Source: Gammaproteobacteria bacterium (lineage in GTDB: Bacteria; Pseudomonadota; Gammaproteobacteria; Enterobacterales; Alteromonadaceae). Taken from it: DNA of 64,000 nt. The position numbers and the translations under genes were made by a program. Below are positions 18,015 through 26,888 of this stretch, piece after piece; the stretch's first letter is position 1, and each line of letters begins with the position of its first letter. The stretch lies in the NCBI GenBank assembly GCA_018222405.1, contig JAAFAI010000004.1, positions 124,001-188,000 on the forward strand, in the 5' to 3' direction. Below the pieces are notes generated by a model that did not search any database, was not told where the DNA came from, and worked only from the letters and a program-made list of their open reading frames with translations.

Positions 18015-18035
18015 TTATAGACCACTCGTCTATAA
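18015..18035. promoter_or_regulatory. TetR-family operator O2 upstream of acuR-like gene
   Basis: Perfect 8-bp arms TTATAGAC (18015-18022) and GTCTATAA (18028-18035) with a 5-bp spacer, matching O1 in core and spacing. A further half-site ATAGACTA follows at about 18041-18048. Confidence 0.85.
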
Positions 18036-18085
18036 ATGAAATAGACTAACCCTAATAAATATATAATTAATTGAAATTATTGGAT

Positions 18086-18979
18086 TTAATGTTTCAAAAG
18101 GTAGTTTTGATATCGTATCAGCATTTGCTTAGACTGCGGCGACAGTATAGGGCTTTGCAGACTGATTATTTGCCTGCCTCTGAGCATTTTATTGGCAGAC
18201 TGAGCGAAAGGCTGCTTATTATACAGGGCAATTAAGCTGCCATCAGCGAGAGCTAAATCCAGCCCTCTTTTAATACGCTTTGCCAAACTGCGGTTTTGTT
18301 TGTTTACAAAAAAGTACATTGGCGATGGGTAGTAAAAAGCGAGATGCGGTTCAATTACCAGCTGGTAGGATGGCCTGGATGCCAGTTCATATTCGACTTC
18401 CATCACAGAACGGGGAAAGTAGTCGGCCATTTTAGACTCGATAAGTTTAAACATCATAGTCATCGGAGCTTCTTCTACCCGATAGCCATTGAAACGCATG
18501 ATGTCGGTATCAGGCCACCCTATTCCCTGCACCGATAAGCTTTGTTTAAGTTGTGCCGGTGTTATGGTGCCAAACCTTTGTTGGTCATCCGGATGGACTA
18601 AAAACACCCGATAACCCAGTAATCCGCGTGCCAGCGGGAAATAGACCGCCAGATGCTCACGTTCGCGTTCTTCAGAAGCAACTGCCCAGGTAACATCAGT
18701 CGACCCTTCCCTGACCTGCCGCAACGTACGATCCTGACTAGCGTTAAAAGGGTCGGGAACGATTCTTACCGGGAGGTTGTTAGTATTCGTTTTATCAAGT
18801 GCCAGCTTAAGTACTTCAACAAAATAAACATAAATATCTTTGGCTTCAAACACCTCCGCAGGCACACGCACGGTATAAAATTTTTCGGCTCTGACTGGCA
18901 CAAAAAAACAAATTCCTGCTAGCAGCGTGGCAAGTAGAAAAAAGATTAAAGATCTGAAAACGAAATAAGAATAAAACAC
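18086..18979 (-). CDS. Periplasmic solute-binding protein, family 3-like
   Basis: 297 residues with an export signal ending near VRAEKF. The mature part resembles small SBP_bac_3 proteins often encoded alone in Alteromonadales (QVREGSTDVTWAVASEEREREH, LLGYRVFLVHPDD, SRPSYQLVIEPHLAFYYPSPMYFFVNK). No permease or ATPase genes are adjacent, so it may act as an orphan sensor or binding protein rather than in transport. The start is GTG 18979, since no ATG occurs before the signal. A terminator at 19104-19131 separates it from the alpha-E gene upstream. Confidence 0.8.
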   Translation of the reverse strand: MFYSYFVFRSLIFFLLATLLAGICFFVPVRAEKFYTVRVPAEVFEAKDIYVYFVEVLKLALDKTNTNNLPVRIVPDPFNASQDRTLRQVREGSTDVTWAVASEEREREHLAVYFPLARGLLGYRVFLVHPDDQQRFGTITPAQLKQSLSVQGIGWPDTDIMRFNGYRVEEAPMTMMFKLIESKMADYFPRSVMEVEYELASRPSYQLVIEPHLAFYYPSPMYFFVNKQNRSLAKRIKRGLDLALADGSLIALYNKQPFAQSANKMLRGRQIISLQSPILSPQSKQMLIRYQNYLLKH

Positions 18980-19089
18980 GGTACGCGGCTACAGAAAAGT
19001 AAATTACAATAAGCCTAGTCAGGCTAAGACGAAAAATACAGCTGTGGACGCAATATCCTGATGTGTTTTTATGATTAGTTGAGAAGAAA

Positions 19090-19131
19090 GGGAAAAAGAA
19101 ACCGGGCTGGATAGAATAAACCAACCAGCCC
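19090..19131 (-). terminator. Terminator after the alpha-E/ATP-grasp operon
   Basis: GGGCTGG (19104-19110) and CCAGCCC (19125-19131) form a 7-bp stem. On the minus strand it is followed by GGTTTCTTTTTCCC. The plus strand has TGATTTGTTTTT after the stem, so it may work both ways. Confidence 0.75.
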
Positions 19132-19146
19132 TGATTTGTTTTTGAG

Positions 19147-20067
19147 TTAAAAATACTGACTGTCAATCGCCTGGTGAATTTTTACCACACCAAGCTGAAT
19201 ATCGTCTATGACTTCGTGGAGCCTGTCCTGAGTCAGTTCATGGGTATCAAGCTTTTGTAACTCCTCTGATAATGCGTCGACCTGCTGTGAAATACTGTCC
19301 GAATTCGGCAGCTCCAGCAGGCATTTGCCAATTTGCATCAGGCCATGCTGAAGTGAACGCGGGAACTGTTTATTGTTGATTAAAAATTCCAGCACGTCGG
19401 CACGGTTAATTCTGATACGCATTTCCTGGCGATACATCTGATAAGCCGTAAGCGACTTTAACACTCCCATCCACTGGATATTTTCGAACGCCGACTGCTC
19501 CGGTGAGAGATCCGGTAACAGCGACGCTGAACGTACATCAATAATGCGTGATGTCATATCAGTACGTTCCAGATGGCGGCCAAGTCGCAGGAAGGCATAC
19601 CCTTCGCCACGCAGCATGGTACCACCGAGCAAGCCGGTAATGGTTTGGTTAGCCACAATAATGCGATGCAGACAGTTGAACCGGTGCCGCCGCGTTAGCA
19701 CACTCTGGCCATCGGCTTTAGCTGCAATATACAGGTTGTTGATTTGTTCCCAGGCTTCCGATGGGATAATTTCACGAATAATTCGCGCATTTTCACGCAC
19801 TGCCGCAAGGCAGTTGATGATAGAACCGGGGTTAGCCGTGTCCGTCACCATAAATTTGATTACGCTTTTTTCATCGGCTTCTTTATACAAGTCGTAAAAC
19901 ACATCCCGAAACGACAACATGTCGATAATGGGTTCCCAGCCAAGAGTAACGTTGCGTGGTAAATCGAGTAAAAGGTGAGTATTTACCTGAATTAAACGAG
20001 CGGTGTTTTCCGCACGTTCCAGGTAACGCTCCATCCAGTAAATATGATTAGCTACCCTAGATAACAT
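19147..20067 (-). CDS. Alpha-E domain protein (DUF403)
   Basis: 306 residues, all-helical. The conserved opening MLSRVANHIYWMERYLERAENTARL and later HRFNCLHRI, GTMLRGEGYAFLRLGRHLERTDMTSRIIDVR mark the alpha-E family. Such proteins are nearly always encoded with a circularly permuted ATP-grasp ligase and belong to the Anbu gene neighbourhood, proposed to make or modify a peptide. Here the gene starts 2 bases after the ATP-grasp stop, so the two are translated from one message. No active-site chemistry is known. Confidence 0.93.
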   Translation of the reverse strand: MLSRVANHIYWMERYLERAENTARLIQVNTHLLLDLPRNVTLGWEPIIDMLSFRDVFYDLYKEADEKSVIKFMVTDTANPGSIINCLAAVRENARIIREIIPSEAWEQINNLYIAAKADGQSVLTRRHRFNCLHRIIVANQTITGLLGGTMLRGEGYAFLRLGRHLERTDMTSRIIDVRSASLLPDLSPEQSAFENIQWMGVLKSLTAYQMYRQEMRIRINRADVLEFLINNKQFPRSLQHGLMQIGKCLLELPNSDSISQQVDALSEELQKLDTHELTQDRLHEVIDDIQLGVVKIHQAIDSQYF

Positions 20068-20069
20068 CG

Positions 20070-21524
20070 TTAATCGGCCTCCATGTCTACAATCCAGGTA
20101 TCTTTACTACCTCCACCCTGGGACGAATTAACCACAGTAGAGCCTTTACGCATGGCTACCCGGGTAAGCCCACCGGTGGTCACGCTGATATCATTGCCGC
20201 TTAAGATAAACGGTCTGAGGTCAAGATGTCGGGGTTCGGCTTTAGTGCCGATAATAGTAGGAGCTGTCGATAACAACAACATAGGCTGAGCCACGTAATT
20301 ACGGGGATCGCGACGGATCAGACGGACAAATTTTTCACGCTCTGCTTTAGTAGCGTGAGGCCCAATCAGCATGCCATAGCCGCCCGACTCGTTAGCCGGT
20401 TTGACTACCATTTTTTCAATATTCTCAATAACGTAATCCCGTTCGTCTTTATTAACACATTTATAGGTGGGCACATTCGGTAGTAACGGCTCTTCATCGA
20501 GGTAGAATTTAATGATTTCAGGTACGAAGGCATAGACGACCTTATCGTCGGCCACGCCGGCGCCTGGTGCATTGGCCAGGCCAACGTTGCCGGCTTTCCA
20601 GGCCCGCATTAACCCGGGCACACCCAGCATGGAGTCTTCCCGGAAGGCTTCCGGGTCAAGAAAGGCATCGTCAATGCGGCGGTAAATCACATCAACCCGT
20701 GACAGGCCGTCAACGGTACGCATGTACACAATGTCGTCGTCATCGACGACTAAATCACTGCCTACCACCAGTTCGGCCCCCATCTGCTGCGCAAGATAGG
20801 CGTGTTCAAAATAGGCAGAGTTATAAATTCCCGGTGTGAGTACCACTACTTCGGGCTGTTCGATGTCGCGCGGAGATAGCTGGCTAAGCATGTCATATAA
20901 CTGAGAAGGGTAATCATCTACCGGCAGAATGTTATATTTCTCAAACATATCCGGAAACACCCGTTTCATCACGTGACGATTTTCCAGCATGTAAGACACA
21001 CCCGAGGGCACCCGTAGGTTATCCTCCAGCACATAAACAGTACCCTTGTGATCGCGCACCAAATCCGAGCCACAAATATGCGCCCATACCCCGTGCTTGG
21101 GTTTAATGCCCATACACTCAGGTAAAAAATTCTTCGACGCATCCAGCAGGCTTTTAGGCACAACACCGGCCTCAAGAATACGCTGCTCATTATACAAATC
21201 ATCGATAAACATGTTGAGCGCTTTTACACGCTGCTTAAGGCCTTTTTCAATTTGCAGCCATTCTTTTTTGTCGATAATGCGGGGGATAATGTCGAACGGC
21301 CAGGCTCTGTCGATTGAGCCCTCTTCTTCGGTATACACCGTGAAGGTAATACCCATTACATGGATAGCGGTGTTGGCGGCGGTTTTATATTCTTCTAATT
21401 CCTGGTCAGTAAGGTTGCGCAGGTATTTACAAATTTCTTCTGCAGCAGGACGCGGTTTATTTGCAACGCGAATGAGTTCATCGTAAAACTCCCCTGCCCG
21501 ATAATTTCCCCATCTTATTGCCAT
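20070..21524 (-). CDS. Circularly permuted ATP-grasp type 2 ligase (DUF404/DUF407)
   Basis: 484 residues, usual length. It is predicted to form an amide or peptide bond using ATP. Typical segments are ITFTVYTEEEGSIDRAWPFDIIPRII, the ligand-binding VYVLEDNLRVPSGVSYMLENR, GAELVVGSDLVV, DVIYRRIDDAFLDPEAF, GVADDKVVYAFVPEII, MVVKPANESGGYGM (ATP-binding Lys and Gly-rich loop) and LRPFIL. It leads the minus-strand operon with alpha-E and is divergent from anbu over a 168-bp promoter region. The transglutaminase-like gene often found with it is absent from this window. Confidence 0.94.
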   Translation of the reverse strand: MAIRWGNYRAGEFYDELIRVANKPRPAAEEICKYLRNLTDQELEEYKTAANTAIHVMGITFTVYTEEEGSIDRAWPFDIIPRIIDKKEWLQIEKGLKQRVKALNMFIDDLYNEQRILEAGVVPKSLLDASKNFLPECMGIKPKHGVWAHICGSDLVRDHKGTVYVLEDNLRVPSGVSYMLENRHVMKRVFPDMFEKYNILPVDDYPSQLYDMLSQLSPRDIEQPEVVVLTPGIYNSAYFEHAYLAQQMGAELVVGSDLVVDDDDIVYMRTVDGLSRVDVIYRRIDDAFLDPEAFREDSMLGVPGLMRAWKAGNVGLANAPGAGVADDKVVYAFVPEIIKFYLDEEPLLPNVPTYKCVNKDERDYVIENIEKMVVKPANESGGYGMLIGPHATKAEREKFVRLIRRDPRNYVAQPMLLLSTAPTIIGTKAEPRHLDLRPFILSGNDISVTTGGLTRVAMRKGSTVVNSSQGGGSKDTWIVDMEAD

Positions 21525-21600
21525 CTACAATCCCTAGAGCTTATTTTCGGTATACAAAATACCATCTAAGCGACTTTTGACTGAAATTGCAACGAAAATA

Positions 21601-21622
21601 ATGACAAATTGATGACAAATTG
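21601..21622. repeat. Tandem 11-bp direct repeat in the divergent Anbu/ATP-grasp promoter region
   Basis: ATGACAAATTG occurs twice in a row (21601-21611 and 21612-21622), one helical turn apart. It lies midway between the divergent starts at 21524 and 21693. It may be a two-site binding element for a regulator of both operons, or a chance duplication. Confidence 0.4.
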
Positions 21623-21692
21623 ATCTGGAAAAATGCGCTGAATCCCTCCATGCTATCGTTATTGTTTTTCGTGTGTTTTCAGAGAGTTTTCC

Positions 21693-22454
21693 TTGACCTA
21701 TTGTTTAGCCGTAAAAGTGAATCGCGGATTAGTATTTGCATCAGATTCCCGTACCAACGCCGGAGTGGATTACGTCGCCACCTACAGTAAAATGCGCCGA
21801 TACTGCTGGCCCGGAGAGCGCGTTTGTGTGCTTATGACATCCGGTAGTCTGGCCACTTCTCAGGCAGTGATGAATGCCATCAATCGCGATCTTAACGATC
21901 CGGACGCCGAGTTCAGCCTGCGTCACGGTAAACAACTTTATGAAGTGGCGCAGTACGTTGGTAAGCTAAGTCAGGAAGAACAAATGCTGCATGAAAAAGC
22001 GATGGAAAAATCCAACGCCAGTGCAGAGTCTAATTTTATTCTTGGCGGGCAAATAGCCGGGCAGGCAGCGGAAATTTTTCACATCTATCCGCAGGGTAAT
22101 TTCATCAGCGCGTCGGAAGACACGCCCTACCTGCAAATTGGTGAAACCAAATACGGTAAGCCGATTCTGGATCGTATTATTGCTAAAAGTACCACGCTGG
22201 AAGATGCTGCACGCTGCGCTATGGTATCACTGGATTCGACCATTCGCAGTAATATCTCGGTAGGGCCGCCTATTGAATTGGCGATGTATCAGGATGACTC
22301 CCTCGATGAGCCATTTCATCACACCTACACCTTAAACAGCCCGATGTACAAATCCATGAAAAAACAGTGGACAGACGGCCTGCACCGCGCGTTTGAACAA
22401 TTGCCTCGGTTTGACTGGGAAAAGGTTAAAGCGGACGAACCAACAGGTGAATAA
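21693..22454 (+). CDS. anbu: Anbu, proteasome-like Ntn hydrolase (HslV-related)
   Basis: 253 residues. The N-terminal MTYCLAVKVNRGLVFASDSRTNAGVD pattern is the hallmark of the Anbu (ancestral beta-subunit) family: Thr2 becomes the N-terminal nucleophile after Met removal, with Asp and the SDSRTNAG loop of the beta-subunit fold. The start is TTG 21693 with AGAGAG 6 bases upstream; the family sequence begins exactly here and no ATG fits. Anbu forms ring or helical assemblies without a known unfoldase. It is divergent from ATP-grasp/alpha-E and overlaps the zinc peptidase gene tail to tail by 29 bp. Confidence 0.93.
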   Translation: MTYCLAVKVNRGLVFASDSRTNAGVDYVATYSKMRRYCWPGERVCVLMTSGSLATSQAVMNAINRDLNDPDAEFSLRHGKQLYEVAQYVGKLSQEEQMLHEKAMEKSNASAESNFILGGQIAGQAAEIFHIYPQGNFISASEDTPYLQIGETKYGKPILDRIIAKSTTLEDAARCAMVSLDSTIRSNISVGPPIELAMYQDDSLDEPFHHTYTLNSPMYKSMKKQWTDGLHRAFEQLPRFDWEKVKADEPTGE

Positions 22455-23502
22455 AGTGGAGTTTTTCGCGGGTCTTGTCGTTGATGACAAACGGATAAGC
22501 ATCGTCCAGGCCCATACTGTTGTTAAGTGAGTTAAGCAGGTTAGTCAGTTTATCCCAGTCGTCAATTAAAGTATCGAAACTTTCCTCATTGTAACTGGCT
22601 GTATGCGGATGTTCGGCGTTAAGCGGGTTGGAGAGCAACCGGTTTTCCAGACTTGTTTCGTATTCGTTGGCCGTTTCCAGGGTATCTACCATATGCAGGT
22701 AGTGCGCCCAGGTCTCGGCCCAGTCCTCCCATGGGTGCATGCTCGCATAGGCACTGATACAGCGTTGTTGCCAGTCAGCGGAAGGCCCGTTTGCATAGTA
22801 GTTTTCCAGACTTTGCTGATAATCCTTACGCTCGTCTCCAAATAACGCCCTGAAGGCTTCAATATACTGACTGCCTTTGATCAACACATCCCAATAGTAA
22901 TGGCCTGACTCATGGCGAAAGTGGCCAATCAGCGTCCGGTAGCGTTCATTCATTAACTCGCGCATGGCAAGGCGCTTGGTTTCTTCGGCTTCTCTCAGGT
23001 TTATCGTAATCACACCATTGCTGTGACCGGTTAGTACCGTGTTTTGCACGGTGAGTTCGCGGTCGTACAACGCCTGCACCACCTGGTCTTCGAGAAAGCG
23101 AAAAGATAATCCGCGGGGATTATGCCGTTTGCCTATAACTGGTAACTCGAGCTTATACAGGGTGTAAAGCAAATGCCGTTTGGCCTGTTCCATTCGAAAC
23201 CAGAGTTTGATGTTGTCAGGTTTGGACAAATCGGGAATGGTATCGGTGAGTTGGCAGGACGGACAAAGCTTCTGATCACTTTCAACAGGTACCAGCCAGT
23301 TACAGATATTTTGCTTTGCATAATTGCTGCACTGGCGGTAAGCCTGGCCGTTATGGCCCGCTATCCAATTACCGTCTGCATCAATGTCGCAGGAGGATAG
23401 GACCTTGGCATCCGACAAAAATCCTACCGGACGCTGGCAGGACAAGCACTGGCTATTGGCAAAATATAAAGTGTTACCACATTGACAAGTATACGTTTTC
23501 AA
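22426..23502 (-). CDS. Zinc-ribbon zinc-binding metallopeptidase (COG4307/DUF2248 family)
   Basis: 358 residues. The N-terminal zinc ribbon has CQCG and CLSC, then CDIDADGNW, C-N and CPSC pairs. The metallopeptidase half has HFRHESGHYYWD (HExxH) and a downstream WEDWAETWAHYLHMVDT that supplies the third ligand and a helix. The family commonly neighbours alpha-E/ATP-grasp/Anbu genes, which fits here. The frame is open to TTG 23532, but homologues begin at the zinc ribbon (MKTxxC), so TTG 23502 is taken; neither has a strong ribosome-binding site. The stop lies inside the 3-prime end of anbu on the opposite strand. Confidence 0.85.
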   Translation of the reverse strand: MKTYTCQCGNTLYFANSQCLSCQRPVGFLSDAKVLSSCDIDADGNWIAGHNGQAYRQCSNYAKQNICNWLVPVESDQKLCPSCQLTDTIPDLSKPDNIKLWFRMEQAKRHLLYTLYKLELPVIGKRHNPRGLSFRFLEDQVVQALYDRELTVQNTVLTGHSNGVITINLREAEETKRLAMRELMNERYRTLIGHFRHESGHYYWDVLIKGSQYIEAFRALFGDERKDYQQSLENYYANGPSADWQQRCISAYASMHPWEDWAETWAHYLHMVDTLETANEYETSLENRLLSNPLNAEHPHTASYNEESFDTLIDDWDKLTNLLNSLNNSMGLDDAYPFVINDKTREKLHFIHLLVRPL

Positions 23503-23600
23503 ATCTTTTGCTTCTGTTTGGGCAAACTGCAATTAGCTTACTAAGACTATAGTAGCAAAGGATATCACAGCAAAGTAATCACAGTTCCATTACATGACGA

Positions 23601-23753
23601 TTATTTTGCTGTGGTGTGCCGCGAGCGGGCACTACTGCAGCGTTTTGAGCAGTACTTTACGTCCGCCCAGTTTTTCTCCCACTTTTTACGCCACACGAAT
23701 GGGCGCTGGCAAACCGGGCAAATTTTACTGGGTAAATCCGCCTTACGCATCAT
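23601..23753 (-). CDS. DUF2256 mini-protein, photolyase associated
   Basis: 50 residues. The pattern [35 protein letters not shown] is the DUF2256 family. Cys12, Cys15, Cys35 and Cys39 make a treble-clef-like zinc site. The ATG at 23753 lies inside the last codons of the (6-4)-type photolyase gene (its stop is 23745-23743), an 11-bp overlap in another frame that implies coupled translation. DUF2256 genes are repeatedly found beside or fused to photolyase-related genes; the role is unknown. It is too short for usual ORF length cut-offs. Confidence 0.85.
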   Translation of the reverse strand: [50 protein letters not shown]

Positions 23754-25275
23754 CTATAGCCGCAAACAATTGCTTTGCCTGTTCCTGCATCGCATCAAGG
23801 GTATCCTGAGACATTCGGTCGAGGCTTTTATAGATCAGCCCCATACGGTGGTTTTTGCTCAGTTTATCTCGGTGTTTAATTAGAAAATCCCAGTATAAGT
23901 AGTTAAACGGGCAGGCGTTTTTACCGGTTTTTTTAGACACCGCATAGCCGCAGTTTTTGCAGTAATCCGACATTCGGTTTATATACTGACCACTCGCCAC
24001 GTAAGGCTTGCTGGCCAGGTTACCACCGTCGGCAAACAGGATCATGCCACTTACATTGGGCATTTCCACCCACTCGAAAGCATCGGCATAAACCAGCAAA
24101 TACCACTCATTTACCTCCTCTACCGATAACCCGGCCAGCAAACTGAAATTACCAATCACCATTAAACGTTGGATATGGTGTGCATACGCATGGCGTTTGG
24201 TATCGCCAATGCATTGGCGCATGCAGTTCATATTGGTATGTCCGGTCCAATAAAAGTCCGGCAACTTGCGCTGATGATTAAAGTAATTCTCCTGCTGCAA
24301 TCCCGGCATGCAGTGCCAGTAAAAACCGCGCACATATTCACGCCAACCTAGGATCTGACGAATAAAGCCCTCTACCGCATTCAGCGGTGCTTCACCGTCA
24401 AAATAGGCCTGCTCAGCCGCTTTCATAACTTCCATGGGCAACAACAACCCGCAATTCAGGTAAAACGACAAGTGGGAGTGAAACAACCACACGTTGCCTT
24501 CACGCATGGCATCCTGATAATCACCAAACTGATTAAAGCGCTGGTCGATAAACTGATCGAGCACCTTTAATGCTTCGTCGCGGGTCACAGCATAACTGAA
24601 GTCTTTAGCATCGCCCATGTGATCGGCAAATTCAGCTTCTACCAGCTCAATCACTTCGCTGGTAATGTCATCTGGCGCAACGGTATAAGGCTTAGGTGGA
24701 GACACATCTGCCGGCAGTGCCTTGCGGTTATCCTGATCGTAGTTCCACTTACCGCCAATGGGTTTATCGCCTTCCATGAGTAGTCCGGTTAATTTGCGCA
24801 TCTCACGGTAAAAATACTCCATGCGCCATTGTTTGCGCCCTTCGGCCCACTCGCTGAATTGTTCCAAGGTGGCAATAAAGCGGTCGTCATCGCAAATCTC
24901 TACCGGTATCCCCAACTGGTGTTGCCACTGCTGCATGCTCTTTAGCACACGGTATTCACCAGGAAACGTCACCACAACTTTGTCAAAACTATGCTGACTG
25001 CAAGCGTGTTTGATTTCGTTAAGCAGCGAGCCCTGATTATCCTCATCGTCGTACCGACGGTATATAACATTGTACCCGTCGTCACTTAAGTCTTTCGCAA
25101 AGTGGCGCATGGCCGAAAACAGCAGCACAATTTTTTTCTTGTGATGCTTTACATAGGTGGCCTCTTCACGCACCTCAGCAAGCAGGATCTTATCCTGTGA
25201 CTTATTGCACTCTTTGAGGCTCGATATCTCTCGGGACAGCTGATCGCCCAGCAATAAACGTAATACCCCGGCCAT
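23743..25275 (-). CDS. FeS-BCP photolyase, prokaryotic (6-4) photolyase-like
   Basis: 510 residues, deoxyribodipyrimidine photolyase-related family. It uses blue light and FAD to repair (6-4) photoproducts in characterised members. The iron-sulfur ligands are Cys351, Cys439, Cys442 and Cys455, each one residue from Agrobacterium PhrB Cys350/438/441/454. The N-terminal antenna domain starts LRLLLGDQLS, and the catalytic part has GWREYVRGFYWH, HAYAHHIQRLMVIGNF and DGGNLASKPY. Its ATG overlaps the stop of the CPD photolyase gene (TAATG) with GGAGGA as ribosome-binding site, so both repair enzymes are made from one message. Confidence 0.93.
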   Translation of the reverse strand: MAGVLRLLLGDQLSREISSLKECNKSQDKILLAEVREEATYVKHHKKKIVLLFSAMRHFAKDLSDDGYNVIYRRYDDEDNQGSLLNEIKHACSQHSFDKVVVTFPGEYRVLKSMQQWQHQLGIPVEICDDDRFIATLEQFSEWAEGRKQWRMEYFYREMRKLTGLLMEGDKPIGGKWNYDQDNRKALPADVSPPKPYTVAPDDITSEVIELVEAEFADHMGDAKDFSYAVTRDEALKVLDQFIDQRFNQFGDYQDAMREGNVWLFHSHLSFYLNCGLLLPMEVMKAAEQAYFDGEAPLNAVEGFIRQILGWREYVRGFYWHCMPGLQQENYFNHQRKLPDFYWTGHTNMNCMRQCIGDTKRHAYAHHIQRLMVIGNFSLLAGLSVEEVNEWYLLVYADAFEWVEMPNVSGMILFADGGNLASKPYVASGQYINRMSDYCKNCGYAVSKKTGKNACPFNYLYWDFLIKHRDKLSKNHRMGLIYKSLDRMSQDTLDAMQEQAKQLFAAIDDA

Positions 25276-26702
25276 TAGTCCTCCTTGGTATCAGCATAGG
25301 CGTCGAGCGCGCGCTGCCGCGATTGCTTGAGGTCAGCTATAGGCTTGGGATAGGTGCTACCCAGTTCCACACCGGCTTTTTTCAATACATCTTTGGGCGC
25401 ATCCCAGGGTTTGTGCAGGTATTTATCTGGCATGTTGGCAAGCTCAGGACAGTATTTTTTTACATAGCTGCCCTGCTTATCGAATTTTTCACCTTGCAGT
25501 ACCGGGTTAAAGATCCGGAAATACGGCGCGGCATCAGCGCCTGAACCTGCGACCCATTGCCAGCTGGCAGAGTTACTGGCCCGGTCGGCGTCTACCAGGC
25601 AGTCCCAGAACCAGCGTTCGCCTTTGCGCCAGTCAATTAACAGGTTTTTAACCAAAAACGAGCCGACAATCATTCTCACCCGGTTATGCATATAGCCGGT
25701 TTGCCACAGCTCGCGCATACCAGCATCAACAATGGGGATACCGGTTTTCCCTTTGGTCCAGGCAGAGTATTTTTCGTCCTGATTGAGCCACTTAAATTTA
25801 TCAAACTGGCTATTAAAGTTTTTATCGGTAATGGTCGGAAAATGAAACAGCAGGTAATAGCTGAATTCCCGCCAGCCCAGCTCACTTAAAAAACAGTCGA
25901 GGTCACTGCTACCCTGATCGTCAAAAGCGTTTAGCAACGCATACCACACCTGATTAGGTGATATTTCGCCAAAGTGGAGGTGCGGTGATAAGCGGGATGT
26001 CCCCCGTACCGACGGGATGTTACGTTGATCCTCGTAACCTTTTGCTGCCTGTGTAATAAATTCACTGAGTTTGTCTGCTGCGCCCTCTTCGCCCGGCTTC
26101 CAGTGTTTGGAAAATTCACTGTCCCAGTTTATTTCCGGTAACAGTCCGGCATCATCAATGCTATGCCCTTCATTTGCCACGTCTGCGTAGGTAATTCGTT
26201 CAGGCGCAGAAGATGGATAACGAGGTGCTGAAGCCTGCAAACAGCCTTTTCGATAGTAAGGGGTAAACACCCGGTACACGCCACCATCCTGCTTGCGGAT
26301 ACTCATTGGTTCCCACAGCAGAGAGCCGTTAAAACTGCTCACCAGGCAATCGCGTTCGCGCAGGGTTTGCTTTATTTCTTTGTCTCTGTCGATCACCGCC
26401 GGCTCGTAGCAACGGTTCCAGAATACCGCCTGCGCGCTGAATTTATCCACTAATTCGCAAAGGATTGCCTTCGGCTCACCGGTAAAGCACTGCAGGTGGC
26501 TATTCAGGCGTTTATTCAGTGAGGCTAAGGAATGGTGGAGCCACCAGTTGGAGGCACCACCAGGCTGATCTGCCTCATCGAGTTCTGTGTCGAAGATATA
26601 TACCGGTACTACTGTGCCATGCTCAACTGCTGCAAGCAGTGCCGGGTTATCGATTACGCGTAAATCCTGCCGGAACCATACAATACATACGGGCTGACTC
26701 AC
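25275..26702 (-). CDS. phrB: Class I CPD photolyase
   Basis: 475 residues. Light-driven splitting of cyclobutane pyrimidine dimers with FAD and a second antenna chromophore. It has the N-terminal alpha/beta domain (VWFRQDLRVIDNPAL) and a C-terminal FAD domain with SRLSPHLHFGEISPNQVW, ELGWREFSYYLLFHFP, MRELWQTGYMHNRVRMIVGSFLVK, WQWVAGSGADAAPYFRIFNP. Trp residues for electron transfer are present. Normal length. It is first gene of a three-gene unit: phrB, (6-4)-type photolyase, DUF2256. It is divergent from a DASH cryptochrome over 186 bp, with no CarH or LitR-type light regulator gene in view. Confidence 0.94.
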   Translation of the reverse strand: MSQPVCIVWFRQDLRVIDNPALLAAVEHGTVVPVYIFDTELDEADQPGGASNWWLHHSLASLNKRLNSHLQCFTGEPKAILCELVDKFSAQAVFWNRCYEPAVIDRDKEIKQTLRERDCLVSSFNGSLLWEPMSIRKQDGGVYRVFTPYYRKGCLQASAPRYPSSAPERITYADVANEGHSIDDAGLLPEINWDSEFSKHWKPGEEGAADKLSEFITQAAKGYEDQRNIPSVRGTSRLSPHLHFGEISPNQVWYALLNAFDDQGSSDLDCFLSELGWREFSYYLLFHFPTITDKNFNSQFDKFKWLNQDEKYSAWTKGKTGIPIVDAGMRELWQTGYMHNRVRMIVGSFLVKNLLIDWRKGERWFWDCLVDADRASNSASWQWVAGSGADAAPYFRIFNPVLQGEKFDKQGSYVKKYCPELANMPDKYLHKPWDAPKDVLKKAGVELGSTYPKPIADLKQSRQRALDAYADTKED

Positions 26703-26888
26703 TATGTTGTTCCTTTTTTAATCGTTGTTTTTGATTTGCCCTGCTTTGTACGTAAAGCTCCTGAAAACGATCGCAATCTATGCCGGGGATTGTGGGTTTA
26801 TTTAGCCATTAAAATGGGCGGACTGTTTATTTTAAATTTTCTCATCTATGCTTAAATCCATATCGATAAGGACATCGTAAAGACTGCT

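Noticed and set aside
18086..18979. Binding protein as a member of the Anbu operon
   Set aside because: A terminator at 19104-19131 separates it from the alpha-E gene, and such proteins are not part of known Anbu neighbourhoods.
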